A stretch of DNA of 64,000 bases from OMII01 sp947467385 (GTDB lineage Bacteria; Bdellovibrionota_C; UBA2361; OMII01): NCBI GenBank assembly GCA_044360075.1, contig JBIKLA010000001.1, forward strand, positions 244,217 to 308,216. The letters run 5' to 3'. Shown here in pieces: positions 13,937 to 23,437 of this stretch. The first letter of the stretch is position 1; every line of letters begins with the position of its first letter. The notes below the pieces were generated by a model that did no database searches, was not told where the DNA came from, and saw nothing but the letters and a program-made list of their open reading frames with translations. The translations under genes and the position numbers were made by a program.

Positions 13937-14992
13937 ATGATGCGGCTTTTTACCACGATTGTTGCTTGCTGCTTTTGCCTCTCGGCAGCTGCAAAGCCTC
14001 CGGCTGATATTTCCATCGGTGGAATCTTTGACCTCTCCGGGGGAGGGGCGATATGGGGCATCGATGAGCGCAACGCGTTCCTCCTGGCCGTAAAGGATTT
14101 CGAGGCGCGCAATTCCGGTATTAAGGTCGATGCGATTGTTGAGGACAGCCAGTTTTCAAGCAAGCACACGGTGACCGCCCTTCAGAAGCTCATCTCCGTC
14201 AGCAAGGTCAAGTACGTGGTGGGCGCCACGTGGGAGACGACCGTGCCGATGATGCCGATCTGCGAGGCGCGCAAGGTCGTGTGCATCTCGCCTTCGTACC
14301 ACGGCAAGGAATACTACACGCACCCAGGCCGTTATAGCTTCACTGCGTGGTTTGACGACCGTGGCTACAGCACAACCATCGCAGACGAGATAAATGGTAG
14401 AGGGCTGCGGGACGTGGTCGTGTTTGCAGCGATCACTCCGTACTACGATTCGCTCGTGGACAACCTGAGCCAGCGGCTGAGGGCGAAGCCAGTTCGGGTC
14501 GAGCGGATGGGGCTTGAGGAGCGGGACTTTCGGAGCATGATCGTTAAGGCGTCCAAGTCTGTTGGGGCAATCGTGATGCTTCTCGATAATGCTGGCCAGA
14601 TCCAGGCGTTTCTCAAGCAGTGGGCAGAGCTCCGGCCGGACCGGCCTCCGGTGTTCTCGGATGACCTGATAGTGTTCCTTGATCCTCCAGACGACATCAA
14701 GCGTTATGGTTTTGAGTTCCGCTACTCGTTTCCGGTCTTTGACGAGGCGGAAATGAAGGAGTTCGTGTCGCGCTACGAGCAGGAGTTCAAGGCGAAACCG
14801 CATGCGTCGAGCGCATCTGTGAGCTACGACGAGACGACGCTGGTCCTTGAGTGCGCCAAGCGTGATCCAGCGTCTGAAGCTGTCCGGAATTGTGTTGCGA
14901 ACACTGCAGGCTACAAGGGGGCATCGGGAACGTTCTCGTTTGGCGGCGGCCAAACAGTCACCGGACGCTCGATGGCGATTAAGGGGCTGTAG
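13937..14992 (+). CDS. Periplasmic binding protein, LivK/Peripla_BP_6 type (first)
   Basis: A 351-aa exported solute-binding protein. The signal peptide MMRLFTTIVACCFCLSAAA is followed by the typical family start ISIGGIFDLSGGGAIWGIDERNAFLLAVKDF, then SQFSSKHTVTALQKLI and the second-lobe VVVFAAITPYYDSLVDNL. The family delivers branched-chain amino acids, amides or other small organic ligands to LivHMGF importers. I start at the ATG at 13937 (GAGGG upstream) since the longer frame hides the signal peptide. It follows amgK by 82 nt on the same strand and converges on livG with a 14-bp overlap. Proximity to namZ-amgK raises the chance of a cell-wall-derived ligand, but this is inference. Confidence 0.88.
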   Translation: MMRLFTTIVACCFCLSAAAKPPADISIGGIFDLSGGGAIWGIDERNAFLLAVKDFEARNSGIKVDAIVEDSQFSSKHTVTALQKLISVSKVKYVVGATWETTVPMMPICEARKVVCISPSYHGKEYYTHPGRYSFTAWFDDRGYSTTIADEINGRGLRDVVVFAAITPYYDSLVDNLSQRLRAKPVRVERMGLEERDFRSMIVKASKSVGAIVMLLDNAGQIQAFLKQWAELRPDRPPVFSDDLIVFLDPPDDIKRYGFEFRYSFPVFDEAEMKEFVSRYEQEFKAKPHASSASVSYDETTLVLECAKRDPASEAVRNCVANTAGYKGASGTFSFGGGQTVTGRSMAIKGL

Positions 14993-15749
14993 CGCCGGGG
15001 CGCGCATCTTCGGCGTCGCGCCCAAAGTAGATATCCTTGAGCCGCTCGTTCGAGCGCACCTTCTCTGGGGTGTCATCGAGGACGATCTGCCCCTCGTTGA
15101 GTACGACGATCCTCGTGCAGAAGCGCTGAATGAAAATGATATCGTGCTCGATAATGAGAACCGTTTTTCCAAGCTCTTGCAGCTTGCGGATGATGCCTGC
15201 GACGTCGTCCTTCATGCGCGGCGAAACTCCGGCGGTGGGCTCGTCCAGGAGGAAGAGCTCGGCCCCAGCCGCCACCGTCCTCATAATCTCAAGGAGCCGC
15301 ATCTGCCCCCCTGAGAGAGAGCCGGCCTTGTCGAGCGCCTTTTGCGCAAGCCGGATGTCCTCCAGGTATTTCATCGCCTCGGCTCGTCGTTCTCGCACTG
15401 CGCCCACCCGCGATACGGCCGACCCTGAGACGTTCGCACGAGCCTCAAGAGCAATGAGGATATTCTCAAGCAGGGTCATCTGCCTGAAGATGCCGAAATT
15501 CTGGAACACTCGGCCGAGCCCCAGGCGGGCGCGCTGGTGAGGCTCCAGGCCCTGAATCTCTTTTCCATTGAGGATTACCTGGCCGCTCGACGCATGCACG
15601 AAACCAGAGATAGTGTTGAAGAGGGTGGTCTTGCCGCTGCCATTGGGGCCGATAAGCCCGACCGTTTGCCCGGTACCCACCGAGAATGAGAGGTCCTTGA
15701 GGATCGGGTTCCCCTGAAACGAGATGCTTAGGCTCGATATTGACAGCAT
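14979..15749 (-). CDS. livG: LivG-type ABC transporter ATP-binding protein
   Basis: A 256-aa cytoplasmic ATPase of a branched-chain-amino-acid-type importer. Walker A GPNGSGKTT (about residues 36-44), the Q-loop region LGLGRVFQNFGIF, signature LSGGQMRLLEI (about 148-158), Walker B LFLLDEPTAGVSP, and the switch histidine in LIIEHDI. The extended insertion after the Q loop (ALEARANVSGSAVSR) is LivG-like, not LivF-like. It starts 2 nt after livM stops, so livH-livM-livG form a tight operon on the minus strand. The second ATPase, LivF, is absent from this operon; either LivG acts as a homodimer or LivF is encoded elsewhere. Confidence 0.93.
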   Translation of the reverse strand: MLSISSLSISFQGNPILKDLSFSVGTGQTVGLIGPNGSGKTTLFNTISGFVHASSGQVILNGKEIQGLEPHQRARLGLGRVFQNFGIFRQMTLLENILIALEARANVSGSAVSRVGAVRERRAEAMKYLEDIRLAQKALDKAGSLSGGQMRLLEIMRTVAAGAELFLLDEPTAGVSPRMKDDVAGIIRKLQELGKTVLIIEHDIIFIQRFCTRIVVLNEGQIVLDDTPEKVRSNERLKDIYFGRDAEDARPGATAP

Positions 15750-15751
15750 AG

Positions 15752-16645
15752 CTACACCTCTCTCTGTTCAGGGAAGATAGTTTTCCGTTTCCACCACACG
15801 ATTGCGAATAGGATCACGGCATAGAGGAGCTGCCGCATTGGCCCAAGAATCGACGAGTCGATCTCAATAAATCGCAGCGGCTCGGGCAGGAGCACCAGGA
15901 AGACCGTCGAGAAAATGACGCCCAGAAATGAGCCCGGCCGGCCTACGATAACGATCGTCATGACGAACACCATCTCGCTGAGCGAGAAGGACGAAGGGTC
16001 GATGTAGTTTAGGTAGTAGGCGAAGAATGAGCCTGCGAGGCCCGCCCCGAACGACGAGAAGAGAAAAGCAAGGTTTCGGATGCGAGTCGTGTTGAGGCCG
16101 AGCGCCAGTGCCGCCTGCTCGTACTCTGCGAGGGCCCGCAGGGCGCGGCCGAACGGGCTGCGAATGATAAAAAAGAACGCGATCTGTATACCGATGACAA
16201 AGATAGCGAGCAGGGCTAGAAAATTGCGGTTGTCGTAGAGGTCATAGCCCGCGAGCTCCGGCCTCGGTATCCCGGGAATTCCGAGCACGCCGTGGGTGAG
16301 GCTCTTCCAGTTGATAAGCAAAGCAGAGACGACGGCGCTGAAGGCCAGGGTCCCGATAGCAAAGTAGTCGCTTGAAAGTCGCAGCGCTATCGCCCCCAAG
16401 AGAATCGAAAATAGGCCGCTTAAGACAACGCTTGCGATGACGCACTCTAGAAAAGAGCTGTGGGCCTCGGTGGAGAGGAGCGCCGTGGTGTAGGCCCCGA
16501 TAGCGTACGAGGCGATGTGCGCCAGGTTAAAGAGCTGGCCGAGGCCAAAGGTGAGGTTGAGGCTCTGCGCCAAGATAAGGTAGATCCCCACAAGGATGGC
16601 GAGGTGCGCGCCGTAATCTGAGAAGATTGCGTTCACAAGAGTCAT
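15752..16645 (-). CDS. livM: LivM-type ABC transporter permease
   Basis: A 297-aa inner-membrane permease with about eight hydrophobic segments. It begins MTLVNAIFSDYGAHLAILVGIYLILAQ and has the family motif LTFGLGQLFNLAH near the N-terminus and the EAA-like cytoplasmic loop GRALRALAEYEQAALALGLNTTRIR (about 170-194) that contacts the ATPase. The start ATG at 16643-16645 overlaps the livH stop codon (TGATG), which implies translational coupling. It pairs with LivH to form the transmembrane channel. Substrate is not predictable from the permease alone. Confidence 0.92.
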   Translation of the reverse strand: MTLVNAIFSDYGAHLAILVGIYLILAQSLNLTFGLGQLFNLAHIASYAIGAYTTALLSTEAHSSFLECVIASVVLSGLFSILLGAIALRLSSDYFAIGTLAFSAVVSALLINWKSLTHGVLGIPGIPRPELAGYDLYDNRNFLALLAIFVIGIQIAFFFIIRSPFGRALRALAEYEQAALALGLNTTRIRNLAFLFSSFGAGLAGSFFAYYLNYIDPSSFSLSEMVFVMTIVIVGRPGSFLGVIFSTVFLVLLPEPLRFIEIDSSILGPMRQLLYAVILFAIVWWKRKTIFPEQREV

Positions 16646-17538
16646 CACGCGCGGCGCTCCCGGCTGCCGAAGAGGCCTTGCGGGCGAACGAGCAGCACCA
16701 AGAGGATGATGATGAAGGCAAAAGCGTCCTTATAGCCGGCGGGTAGCGAGAACTCGCCAAAGTCGAGCCCGATCGAGAGGTTCTCAATGAGCCCCAGGAG
16801 GAAGGCGCCGCCGATGGTTCCCCACATGTTGCCCAGGCCCCCGAGGATCATCGCTGCGAAGGCCTTGAGCGAATAGCTGCCGCCCATCGTGGGTTGCAGG
16901 TTAGTCTCGTAGCCAACCAGGATACCCGCGTAGGCGCCGAGCAGCATTGTAACGGAAAAGACCCCCAGAACGATAAGTGGCCTGGAGATGCCAAGTGCCT
17001 GCGCAGCCTGTGGATGCTCAGAGATCGCCCGAATGCGGCGCCCGAGCGGGGTTGAGTGGATAACGTACCCAAGGATGGCGAAGATAACGATAGCGCTGGC
17101 GATGATGAGGATCTGAATCGGAGTGATAAACATCCCGAGGACCTCAACACTCTCTCCCGCCTCGGCCAGGGGTAGGGCGCGAACAGCCACCCCAAACTGC
17201 ATCGACACAACGGACTCTAGGATCGTCCCGAGCGCAATAGTCGTGACGAGAGGGAGAAGGGAGTTGCCGCGCAGGAAGGGGAGGATGAAGACAGAGAGTA
17301 TGCCAGCCCCGATGACGATCACCGTTAGCGCCGTTGCTATAGAGGCGGGTAGCAGCGAAACCTCGCGGTCGACCACGAAGAAATAGAACGTGTAGGCGCC
17401 CACCATCATGAGGTGCCCGTGGGCAAAATTAAGCACGCGCAGGAGCCCGTACGTGAGCGCGAGTCCCGAGCTCGCCAGCGCATAAATGCTCCCGGTGATG
17501 AGGGCGTTTAGCAGGAGCTGGGGCAGGATCTCAAGCAT
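16645..17538 (-). CDS. livH: LivH-type ABC transporter permease
   Basis: A 297-aa inner-membrane permease. The N-terminus reads LLLNALITGSIYALASSGLALTYGLLRVLNFAHG, the LivH hallmark ending in NFAHG; later GRRIRAISEHPQAAQALGIS is the EAA loop for ATPase contact and GGLGNMWGTIGGAFLLG the conserved C-terminal helix. I use the ATG at 17536-17538 because upstream in-frame residues are not conserved in the family. The gene heads the livHMG operon and is divergent from a second binding-protein gene starting ~97 nt away, so both may share a regulatory region. Confidence 0.92.
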   Translation of the reverse strand: MLEILPQLLLNALITGSIYALASSGLALTYGLLRVLNFAHGHLMMVGAYTFYFFVVDREVSLLPASIATALTVIVIGAGILSVFILPFLRGNSLLPLVTTIALGTILESVVSMQFGVAVRALPLAEAGESVEVLGMFITPIQILIIASAIVIFAILGYVIHSTPLGRRIRAISEHPQAAQALGISRPLIVLGVFSVTMLLGAYAGILVGYETNLQPTMGGSYSLKAFAAMILGGLGNMWGTIGGAFLLGLIENLSIGLDFGEFSLPAGYKDAFAFIIILLVLLVRPQGLFGSRERRA

Positions 17539-17634
17539 ATCGGCATAGTAGGGCAGGATCTCTTGGTTGTCACCCCGAAGCGGGCAATTACGCCCGTAGT
17601 CGACGCGGAGAGCGGATGGTATTGTTGCGGGCAT

Positions 17635-18750
17635 ATGGGCACGGGCAATCCATCCTCTGTTGTGCGAATGATGGTGGCGCTCGCTGTGGCGTTGTGGTGT
17701 GGGGTTAGCGCAGCGCCTCGCGCCGATGCTGAGGCTCCAGCAGTAACGATCGGTGCAATCCTCCCCCTGACCGGTTCCTCTGCAGCTTTCGGCCAGGCCG
17801 GGCGGGCCGCTATGGAGCTTGCCATCGAGGAGCTCCCGCCCCAGGACCGTGCCCGGATTAAGCTCGTCATCGAGGATGATGGGCTCGTGGCGAACAGGTC
17901 CGTTGCCGCAGGACGAAAGCTGCTCGACATCGACCGGGCCGATATTCTTATCACATGGTCCTCAAGTACTGCTCTCTCGCTTGTTGGTATCACCGAAAGC
18001 CGAAGCGTTCCGCACATCGCAATCGCCTCTGACCCAGCCGTCTCGCGCAATCGGCGCTACGCCTTCACATACTGGGCGCTACCAGAAGACGAAGCTCGCA
18101 CGCTATACGGCTACCTCGCGCAGCAGAAGCTCAAGCGAATAGCCATTCTCGCGGTGACCCACAACGGACTGCTCGCCAATCGCACAGCGCTTGAGGAGCT
18201 CAGCGCCCAGCAAAAAAATGTGGAGATCGTGATCAGCGAGGAGGTTCCGGATTCACTTTTTGATTTTAGGTCGGTCCTCGACCGCATGAAGCGCCGGGGG
18301 GCATTCGATGCCTTTCTACCCATTTTTTTCCCGGGCCAGCTCGCGCCGGCGGTGAAGCAGGCGAGAGAGGCGGGCATCCGTGTGCCCATAGTAGGGTTTG
18401 AGACCTTTGAGGACGCCAATGAGATTGCGGCGGCGGGCGGGCGTTTCGGTGGCGTTGTTTTCGCAACGGGTGCCGATCCGACTCCTGACTTCACCAGGGC
18501 ATTCTTAAAAAAGCTGCCGCATGGATCCCTCTACACCGCCAGCAACTGCTACGACGCGGTGATGCTCGTTGCCCACGCGACCCGTTCCGGCAAGAGTCCG
18601 GACGAGGTTGTCGCTTTTCTGCGCTCGATTAAAGACTATCTTGCTGCGTCTGGTCGGGTGTCGGCTACCTCGGACAACCGATTTCTTCTTCCCACGACGT
18701 TGAAGACCATAAACGATAAGGGTGAGGTGGTGGCTCTTAAGGAGCCTTGA
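17635..18750 (+). CDS. Periplasmic binding protein, LivK/Peripla_BP_6 type (second)
   Basis: A 371-aa exported binding protein divergent from livH. The signal region MMVALAVALWCGVSAAPRADAEA is followed by the family opening VTIGAILPLTGSSAAFGQAGRAAMELAIEEL and RIKLVIEDDG, with second-lobe strands KRIAILAVTHNG and AFLPIFFPGQLAPAVKQAREAGIRVPIVGFE. The start may be the ATG at 17635 or 17668; neither has a strong ribosome binding site. It is only distantly like the first binding protein (13937-14992), so the two probably bind different ligands while sharing one LivHMG membrane complex. Confidence 0.88.
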   Translation: MGTGNPSSVVRMMVALAVALWCGVSAAPRADAEAPAVTIGAILPLTGSSAAFGQAGRAAMELAIEELPPQDRARIKLVIEDDGLVANRSVAAGRKLLDIDRADILITWSSSTALSLVGITESRSVPHIAIASDPAVSRNRRYAFTYWALPEDEARTLYGYLAQQKLKRIAILAVTHNGLLANRTALEELSAQQKNVEIVISEEVPDSLFDFRSVLDRMKRRGAFDAFLPIFFPGQLAPAVKQAREAGIRVPIVGFETFEDANEIAAAGGRFGGVVFATGADPTPDFTRAFLKKLPHGSLYTASNCYDAVMLVAHATRSGKSPDEVVAFLRSIKDYLAASGRVSATSDNRFLLPTTLKTINDKGEVVALKEP

Positions 18751-18973
18751 GGGACAAAAGCCAGGGGCAGCTAACCACACGGAATGCCCCGAAATTACTG
18801 CGGTTCAGGTAGGTATGATCGAAATCATGCCTAGCACAAAAGGCCTATGTGTTCTTGCCCGTTTGAACTGGCGAAGTGAGTCGAAATTTGCTCTACTCGC
18901 GGCTATGGTGTGGGTATGGGACCATGGACTCATTTGCACGTCCAAATTCTAGCTTCTCATTCATGACTAACGT

Positions 18974-20305
18974 ATGACGAAAACCATAGGGGAGCTGCAG
19001 AATGCTCTTGAGGTAGCCGAGTCTTCGCTCGCTTGGGAGCGCAGGATTCCGGAGGTACTGCTTGCCCTTGGTCGCGACTTTCTTCGAGCTGAAACTGCCG
19101 GGCAGCTCTACGGTTTGGCATTGGCAGCGGCACGGGATCGTCTCAATTGGGACGAAGGACAAGCGTTCATCGTTGAAGATTCAAACGGTTCGGTGACGGC
19201 CGTGCCCCACGGAGACGCCTGTAGTTCCACGGCAGCATCGGAAGGGAGCCGCGAAGCCAACACAATGACCTCTGCCCCCATTCTTGATCTCGTTAACCGC
19301 GCAGCAAAAACCGGCGAAACGTCATGGATCCCCGAGAGCCTTCGCAGCCGAGATTTTCGCGGGAAGCAGAAGACTCACGGTCCGAGCACCTCTGTGACTA
19401 TAGCGATGCCGATTAAGGTGTCGGGTAAGGTAGTCGGGGTGCTTGTTTTTTCTAGCCGACGCGTGGTCTCGCAAGTAGAGAGCATTCAGTATTTTTGTGA
19501 CCTGTTGGCTGAAAAAATTGGGGTAGCACTTGCGCTTCAGGACGCTATTCGGCGTGATAGGGAGCAAACTATAATGCTCCTAAATGCTTCCAAGATGTCG
19601 GCATTGGGAGAGGTTGCTGCGGGCCTTGCGCACGAAGTTTCCAACCCGATATCGGCTATCGCCACTCTATGTCAGATCGTCCGGCGCCTTGCGGTGGCGG
19701 ATCCAATCGACGGGAAGAGGCTCCTCGGGCAGGTAGAACGAATTGAGGGATCGATTAAACGCGTCACGTCAATTATTTCTGATCTGCAGGGGTTCTCGCG
19801 TGATGCCTCTCGGGATGCCTTCGTCGAGGTGCGGATACGGGATGTAATAAACCAAACCTTAACGCTGTGTCGGGCGAGGTTTATGAAGGATCGCATAGCG
19901 CTCCACGTCGATGACATTTCATCCGACTTGGAGGTCGAATGTCGCCCCTCTCAGGTAAGCCAGGTGCTGCTCAATCTGCTGGGCAATGCCTACGATGCAG
20001 CGCAAGGAATGCCCGGCGCATGGGTCAAGGTTGAGGCGCTTGACCGGGGCGAGAGCTTTGAGATCGCCGTCTCAAATTCTGGCGCACCCATCCCGCCTGA
20101 AATAGCAGAGAGGGTTATGGACGCTTTTTTTACGACTAAGCCCCCCGGAAAGGGAACGGGGCTTGGATTGAGCATCTCAAGCTCCATCGCAAAGGCCCAT
20201 AACGGGACTCTGAGGCTTGACCCTAGCTCGCCGACGCCGCGCTTTGTGCTTGTGCTTCCGAAGCGGCAGCCCCTCTCGGCCGTGACTCATGAGAGCGCTG
20301 CCTAG
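18974..20305 (+). CDS. GAF-domain sensor histidine kinase (orphan)
   Basis: A 443-aa kinase without membrane segments, so cytosolic. A GAF-like domain spans about residues 25-190 (LGRDFLRAETAGQLYGLALAAARDRL ... VGVLVFSSRRV). The H box is GLAHEVSNPISAI (phospho-acceptor His at about 223), then the N box VLLNLLGNAYDA (about 334-345) and G boxes VSNSGAPIPPE and KGTGLGLSISSSI. The type is the PilS/NtrB-like HisKA-HATPase family. No response regulator is nearby. Its last ~95 codons have a diverged copy at 10575-10871. The stop overlaps by 4 bp the convergent AlgJ-like gene. Input ligand and partner are unknown. Confidence 0.92.
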   Translation: MTKTIGELQNALEVAESSLAWERRIPEVLLALGRDFLRAETAGQLYGLALAAARDRLNWDEGQAFIVEDSNGSVTAVPHGDACSSTAASEGSREANTMTSAPILDLVNRAAKTGETSWIPESLRSRDFRGKQKTHGPSTSVTIAMPIKVSGKVVGVLVFSSRRVVSQVESIQYFCDLLAEKIGVALALQDAIRRDREQTIMLLNASKMSALGEVAAGLAHEVSNPISAIATLCQIVRRLAVADPIDGKRLLGQVERIEGSIKRVTSIISDLQGFSRDASRDAFVEVRIRDVINQTLTLCRARFMKDRIALHVDDISSDLEVECRPSQVSQVLLNLLGNAYDAAQGMPGAWVKVEALDRGESFEIAVSNSGAPIPPEIAERVMDAFFTTKPPGKGTGLGLSISSSIAKAHNGTLRLDPSSPTPRFVLVLPKRQPLSAVTHESAA

Positions 20306-21516
20306 CGCTTGCGCGGGTCGCCCTTTGTGTTGTGCGAAGGTGCGCGGGGCTCGGGCGGGAGAGAGAGCCCGAACCGGGACAGCCCGAACTCAAGGAACCC
20401 GTAGCCGAGAATGCCGGGACCGGCTGCGTTCACATCGACGATGATGGCGTCGTACGCGAGGAGATCCTCAACGGTCATCTTCTTCTTGTCGAAGAAGCGG
20501 AAGTTTCCCTTGCCGTCCTTGCGCGACTGCCGGAAGTAAAAGAGCAGCGTGGTTGAGTCAGCCAGGTGGTGCTCGAGGAGCTGCTTCTCAAGCCCAAAGA
20601 GAAAGCTCGTGCCGACGAGGAGCACTGAGCGGGGTTTTTTGTATGACGGTCCTGGATGGGAGGAGAGGTATGGCGCCTCGCGGTAGAGACCTTCTGGGTG
20701 AAGTAGGTTCGCTATCTCAACGAGGTCGAGCTCGCTTGGGCGCGGGGGGTACGAGAGCGAATACTGCTTGCATTGAGGGGGCGGAATGTTCTCTTTCCAT
20801 GCTGCGGCGAGCTCGGAGGCGACCTCACGGACTGCGAGGCACGACCCTATCTCGTTCCAGTGAGATCCTGTCGGCTCAAAGAAGCGGAACGGGTAGTCGT
20901 GCTGCGCTGACTTAAGGAGCTGGAAGGCATCGATGACGTCTGGTCTGTGTTTCTCTATCGCCTCGCGGGAAACCTCGTACGAGCTCGGGCGCGCCTGCAC
21001 GGCCTTGTACTTTTCGGGTAGCAGCTCCGGATAGAGCATGATGAGGTTTGGGTTAATAACAGCGATGAGGGGGACACCTTTCGTTGCGAGGTAATCCTGG
21101 AGGGCCTTGAGCGCCCTAAAGGTCGACACTATCTTCTGCCGCGGGGCCTTCTTGGAGCGGTTAAACGCTTTGAGGTACATCGGTTGCCACAGGTAGCCCT
21201 CGTTGCCGCCCTGAACGGAGGTCCGGTAGTCGAGGGATATCTCGCCCGTGAGGGCGTACACGAGCTGGTTTGCGGCTTTGACCGACCAGCTCCACAGCGG
21301 CTGCTCGCGCAGCGACCATTGATCGATGTCGCGCTGATACTGGCCTGTCCTGAAGCGCTTTAGGGACCATGCCGGTCTAGGGTAAGACATGGACATGCCA
21401 TGCAGGGGCGTTGTGGGAATCGGGATGATCCGCCCCAAAAGCGGCACAATGCACACGAGTGTGAAGAGCCCTACCGTTGGTAGCTGCAACCATCGATTTC
21501 GTGTGGTGGTCTGCAT
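20302..21516 (-). CDS. AlgJ/AlgX-like polysaccharide O-acetyltransferase component (SGNH-like)
   Basis: A 404-aa protein with an N-terminal membrane anchor (LQLPTVGLFTLVCIVPLLGRI) and a periplasmic SGNH-hydrolase-like domain of the AlgX/AlgJ type. Characteristic pieces are GNEGYLWQPMYLKAF, PLIAVINPNLIMLYPELLP, SHWNEIGS (the catalytic D/S-H-like block, about 222-229) and LLVGTSFLFGLEKQLLE. Proteins of this type move acetyl groups delivered by the MBOAT protein AlgI onto exopolysaccharide. It starts 3 nt after the AlgI-like gene on the same strand, so the two form an O-acetylation pair. The polymer modified is unknown; no alginate polymerase genes are present. Confidence 0.85.
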   Translation of the reverse strand: MQTTTRNRWLQLPTVGLFTLVCIVPLLGRIIPIPTTPLHGMSMSYPRPAWSLKRFRTGQYQRDIDQWSLREQPLWSWSVKAANQLVYALTGEISLDYRTSVQGGNEGYLWQPMYLKAFNRSKKAPRQKIVSTFRALKALQDYLATKGVPLIAVINPNLIMLYPELLPEKYKAVQARPSSYEVSREAIEKHRPDVIDAFQLLKSAQHDYPFRFFEPTGSHWNEIGSCLAVREVASELAAAWKENIPPPQCKQYSLSYPPRPSELDLVEIANLLHPEGLYREAPYLSSHPGPSYKKPRSVLLVGTSFLFGLEKQLLEHHLADSTTLLFYFRQSRKDGKGNFRFFDKKKMTVEDLLAYDAIIVDVNAAGPGILGYGFLEFGLSRFGLSLPPEPRAPSHNTKGDPRKR

Positions 21517-21519
21517 AGC

Positions 21520-22956
21520 TTAAAACTGAAAATAGATGAACGGGGAGTACTGTCCGGCCTCAAGCGCAAGCACGCTCAAGAGAAAAAGGATCGCTATCGC
21601 AGGGTACAGCATGGGGACCCGCACATAGAGCGGGACCGGCGCCTCTTGCGAGCGCTCAGCCCGCTCAAGGAGCGGCTCAATGAACAGGCACCAGGCCACA
21701 GCAATGACCAGAATGCTGAGCCCAAAGTCGCTGATAACGTGTGCCCTGGGGACTACGAAGTTTGGTTTTACCTGCGGCCCCATACCGAGCAGCCGTGCCC
21801 AGCGCGCGACCGCATCGGAGAGGGTGTCCGAGCGAAAGAGCACCCACCCGAACATGACGGCGAGCATCGTTGTTGCTCGCCGCGCAAGGGACGGAAGCCG
21901 AGAGTACACCTCGCCAGCCCTCGTCCGCTCAAGCGCCAGAAACGCTCCGTGAAAGGCTCCCCAGGCTATGAATGTCCAGTTAGCGCCGTGCCACAAGCCA
22001 GAGAGAAGGAATACGGTCCACAGGTTAGCCATCTGCCGGGCGTGCCCAACGCGGTTGCCGCCGAGTGGGATGTACAGGTAGTCGCGCATCCAGCGCGAGA
22101 GCGACATGTGCCAGCGGCGCCAGAAGTCTGTGACCGACTGGGCGAGGTAGGGACGGTTAAAGTTCTCGGGAAACCGAAACCCAACCATGAGAGCAAGCCC
22201 GACCGCCATCGAGGAGTATCCGGCGAAATCGAAGTAGATCTGCATGGTGTAGGCGACGGTTCCGACCCAGGTATAGACCACGGAATGGTTCCACGGATTG
22301 TCCTTGAACACGTGGTCCGCAACTGTCCCGAGCGGATCGGCGAGGAGGAGCTTCGACGCAAGCCCTATGACGAAGCGCCAGATGCCCTGTACGAAGCCGT
22401 CGATAGTCACCGTTCTGCGGCGAATCTGGTCATCGATCTCGTGGTACCGCACTATCGGCCCGGCGATGAGCTGGGGGAAGAAGGTGATGTAGAGCAGGTA
22501 CTCGGCGAAGCTCTGGGTCGGCCGTGACTTTCCGCGGAAGACGTCGACGACGTAGCTAATTTTGTGGAAGGTGAAGAACGAGATACCGATCGGCAGCACG
22601 ACCTTCGTCCAGTGCGGCGCAGAGAGCCCCAAGAGGACTGCAAGCCCAGAGAGCTGCGCCACGAAGAAGGTGGCGTACTTAAAGTAGATGAGAAGCCCGA
22701 CGTTGAGCATGGTTGAGGCGGTGAGAATGAGCCGCTTGCGCGCCGTCGTTGGAGCTTTTTCAATCTGCAGGACGAGCAGGTAGTCGCACAGGCATGATCC
22801 CAGAAATATGATGAGGAAGTTGGGCGCGCCCCAGGCGTAGAACAGCACGCTCGCAAGGGCCGTGAAGAGGTTTCGCCAGCGGGCAGGCGTAATGAAGTAC
22901 CCGGCGAGGAACAGGGGCAGGAAATAAAAGAGGAAGAGGGCTGAGCTAAAAACCAT
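21520..22956 (-). CDS. AlgI-like MBOAT acyltransferase
   Basis: A 478-aa multi-pass inner-membrane O-acyltransferase. It begins MVFSSALFLFYFLPLFLAGYF, the usual AlgI start, and holds the MBOAT core DFWRRWHMSLSRWMRDYLYIPLGG (split here for length: WRRWHMSLSRW then YLYIPLGGN, about residues 284-304) and LLSGLWHGANWTFIAWG, where the invariant active-site His lies in LWHGA. The ORF could extend upstream, but the extra residues are unlike the family. It passes acetyl groups across the membrane for the downstream AlgJ-like partner. Confidence 0.92.
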   Translation of the reverse strand: MVFSSALFLFYFLPLFLAGYFITPARWRNLFTALASVLFYAWGAPNFLIIFLGSCLCDYLLVLQIEKAPTTARKRLILTASTMLNVGLLIYFKYATFFVAQLSGLAVLLGLSAPHWTKVVLPIGISFFTFHKISYVVDVFRGKSRPTQSFAEYLLYITFFPQLIAGPIVRYHEIDDQIRRRTVTIDGFVQGIWRFVIGLASKLLLADPLGTVADHVFKDNPWNHSVVYTWVGTVAYTMQIYFDFAGYSSMAVGLALMVGFRFPENFNRPYLAQSVTDFWRRWHMSLSRWMRDYLYIPLGGNRVGHARQMANLWTVFLLSGLWHGANWTFIAWGAFHGAFLALERTRAGEVYSRLPSLARRATTMLAVMFGWVLFRSDTLSDAVARWARLLGMGPQVKPNFVVPRAHVISDFGLSILVIAVAWCLFIEPLLERAERSQEAPVPLYVRVPMLYPAIAILFLLSVLALEAGQYSPFIYFQF

Positions 22957-23140
22957 ACTGCTGCATGTGGCGGATGGAAGGGCGAAACAGTACCTGGAGT
23001 ATCGCAGAGAGTAAACCGCAGGCGAGCATAATGACACCCTAAGCTGCTGTAGTAACTGTTTTTATTTCTGGGAGATGGCCCAAGAAAGCAAAGACCCTGT
23101 TTAGGCAGAACGCGCGGTCTTCAGGCTACTGGGTAGGGGG

Positions 23141-23350
23141 CTACGCTGGCGGAAGTTTCGCTTGTGCGAAGGGATCGCTCGAATCATCGAGTATCCGCTC
23201 GATCGCACCCTTCGCCGACGTGCCCTCTTTTATCGAAGAGCAGATTGCCTGTGTGAGCTGATGGCGCTGCGACTCAGGCAGATTGGCGAGCACGTTCTGG
23301 ATGACGTAAACGAGTTGGGTTAGTGAGCGAGAAACGGCTTGAGGGTTCAT
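23141..23350 (-). CDS. Hypothetical small protein, 69 aa
   Basis: This protein is unrecognised. It is helical and charged (MNPQAVSRSLTQLVYVIQNVLANLPESQRHQL...), soluble, with no signal peptide. Codon use resembles neighbours. No clear ribosome binding site is seen in the 15 nt upstream of the ATG at 23348-23350. It lies between the AlgI-like and a membrane-protein gene on the same strand. Confidence 0.45.
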   Translation of the reverse strand: MNPQAVSRSLTQLVYVIQNVLANLPESQRHQLTQAICSSIKEGTSAKGAIERILDDSSDPFAQAKLPPA

Positions 23351-23437
23351 GGCGGTGCTTTCAATACTCCGGCACCGTGCCCCACGGGGCGCGACAAGTC
23401 AATCAACCCGCATCACGGACCATGACTACAGTCGGTA

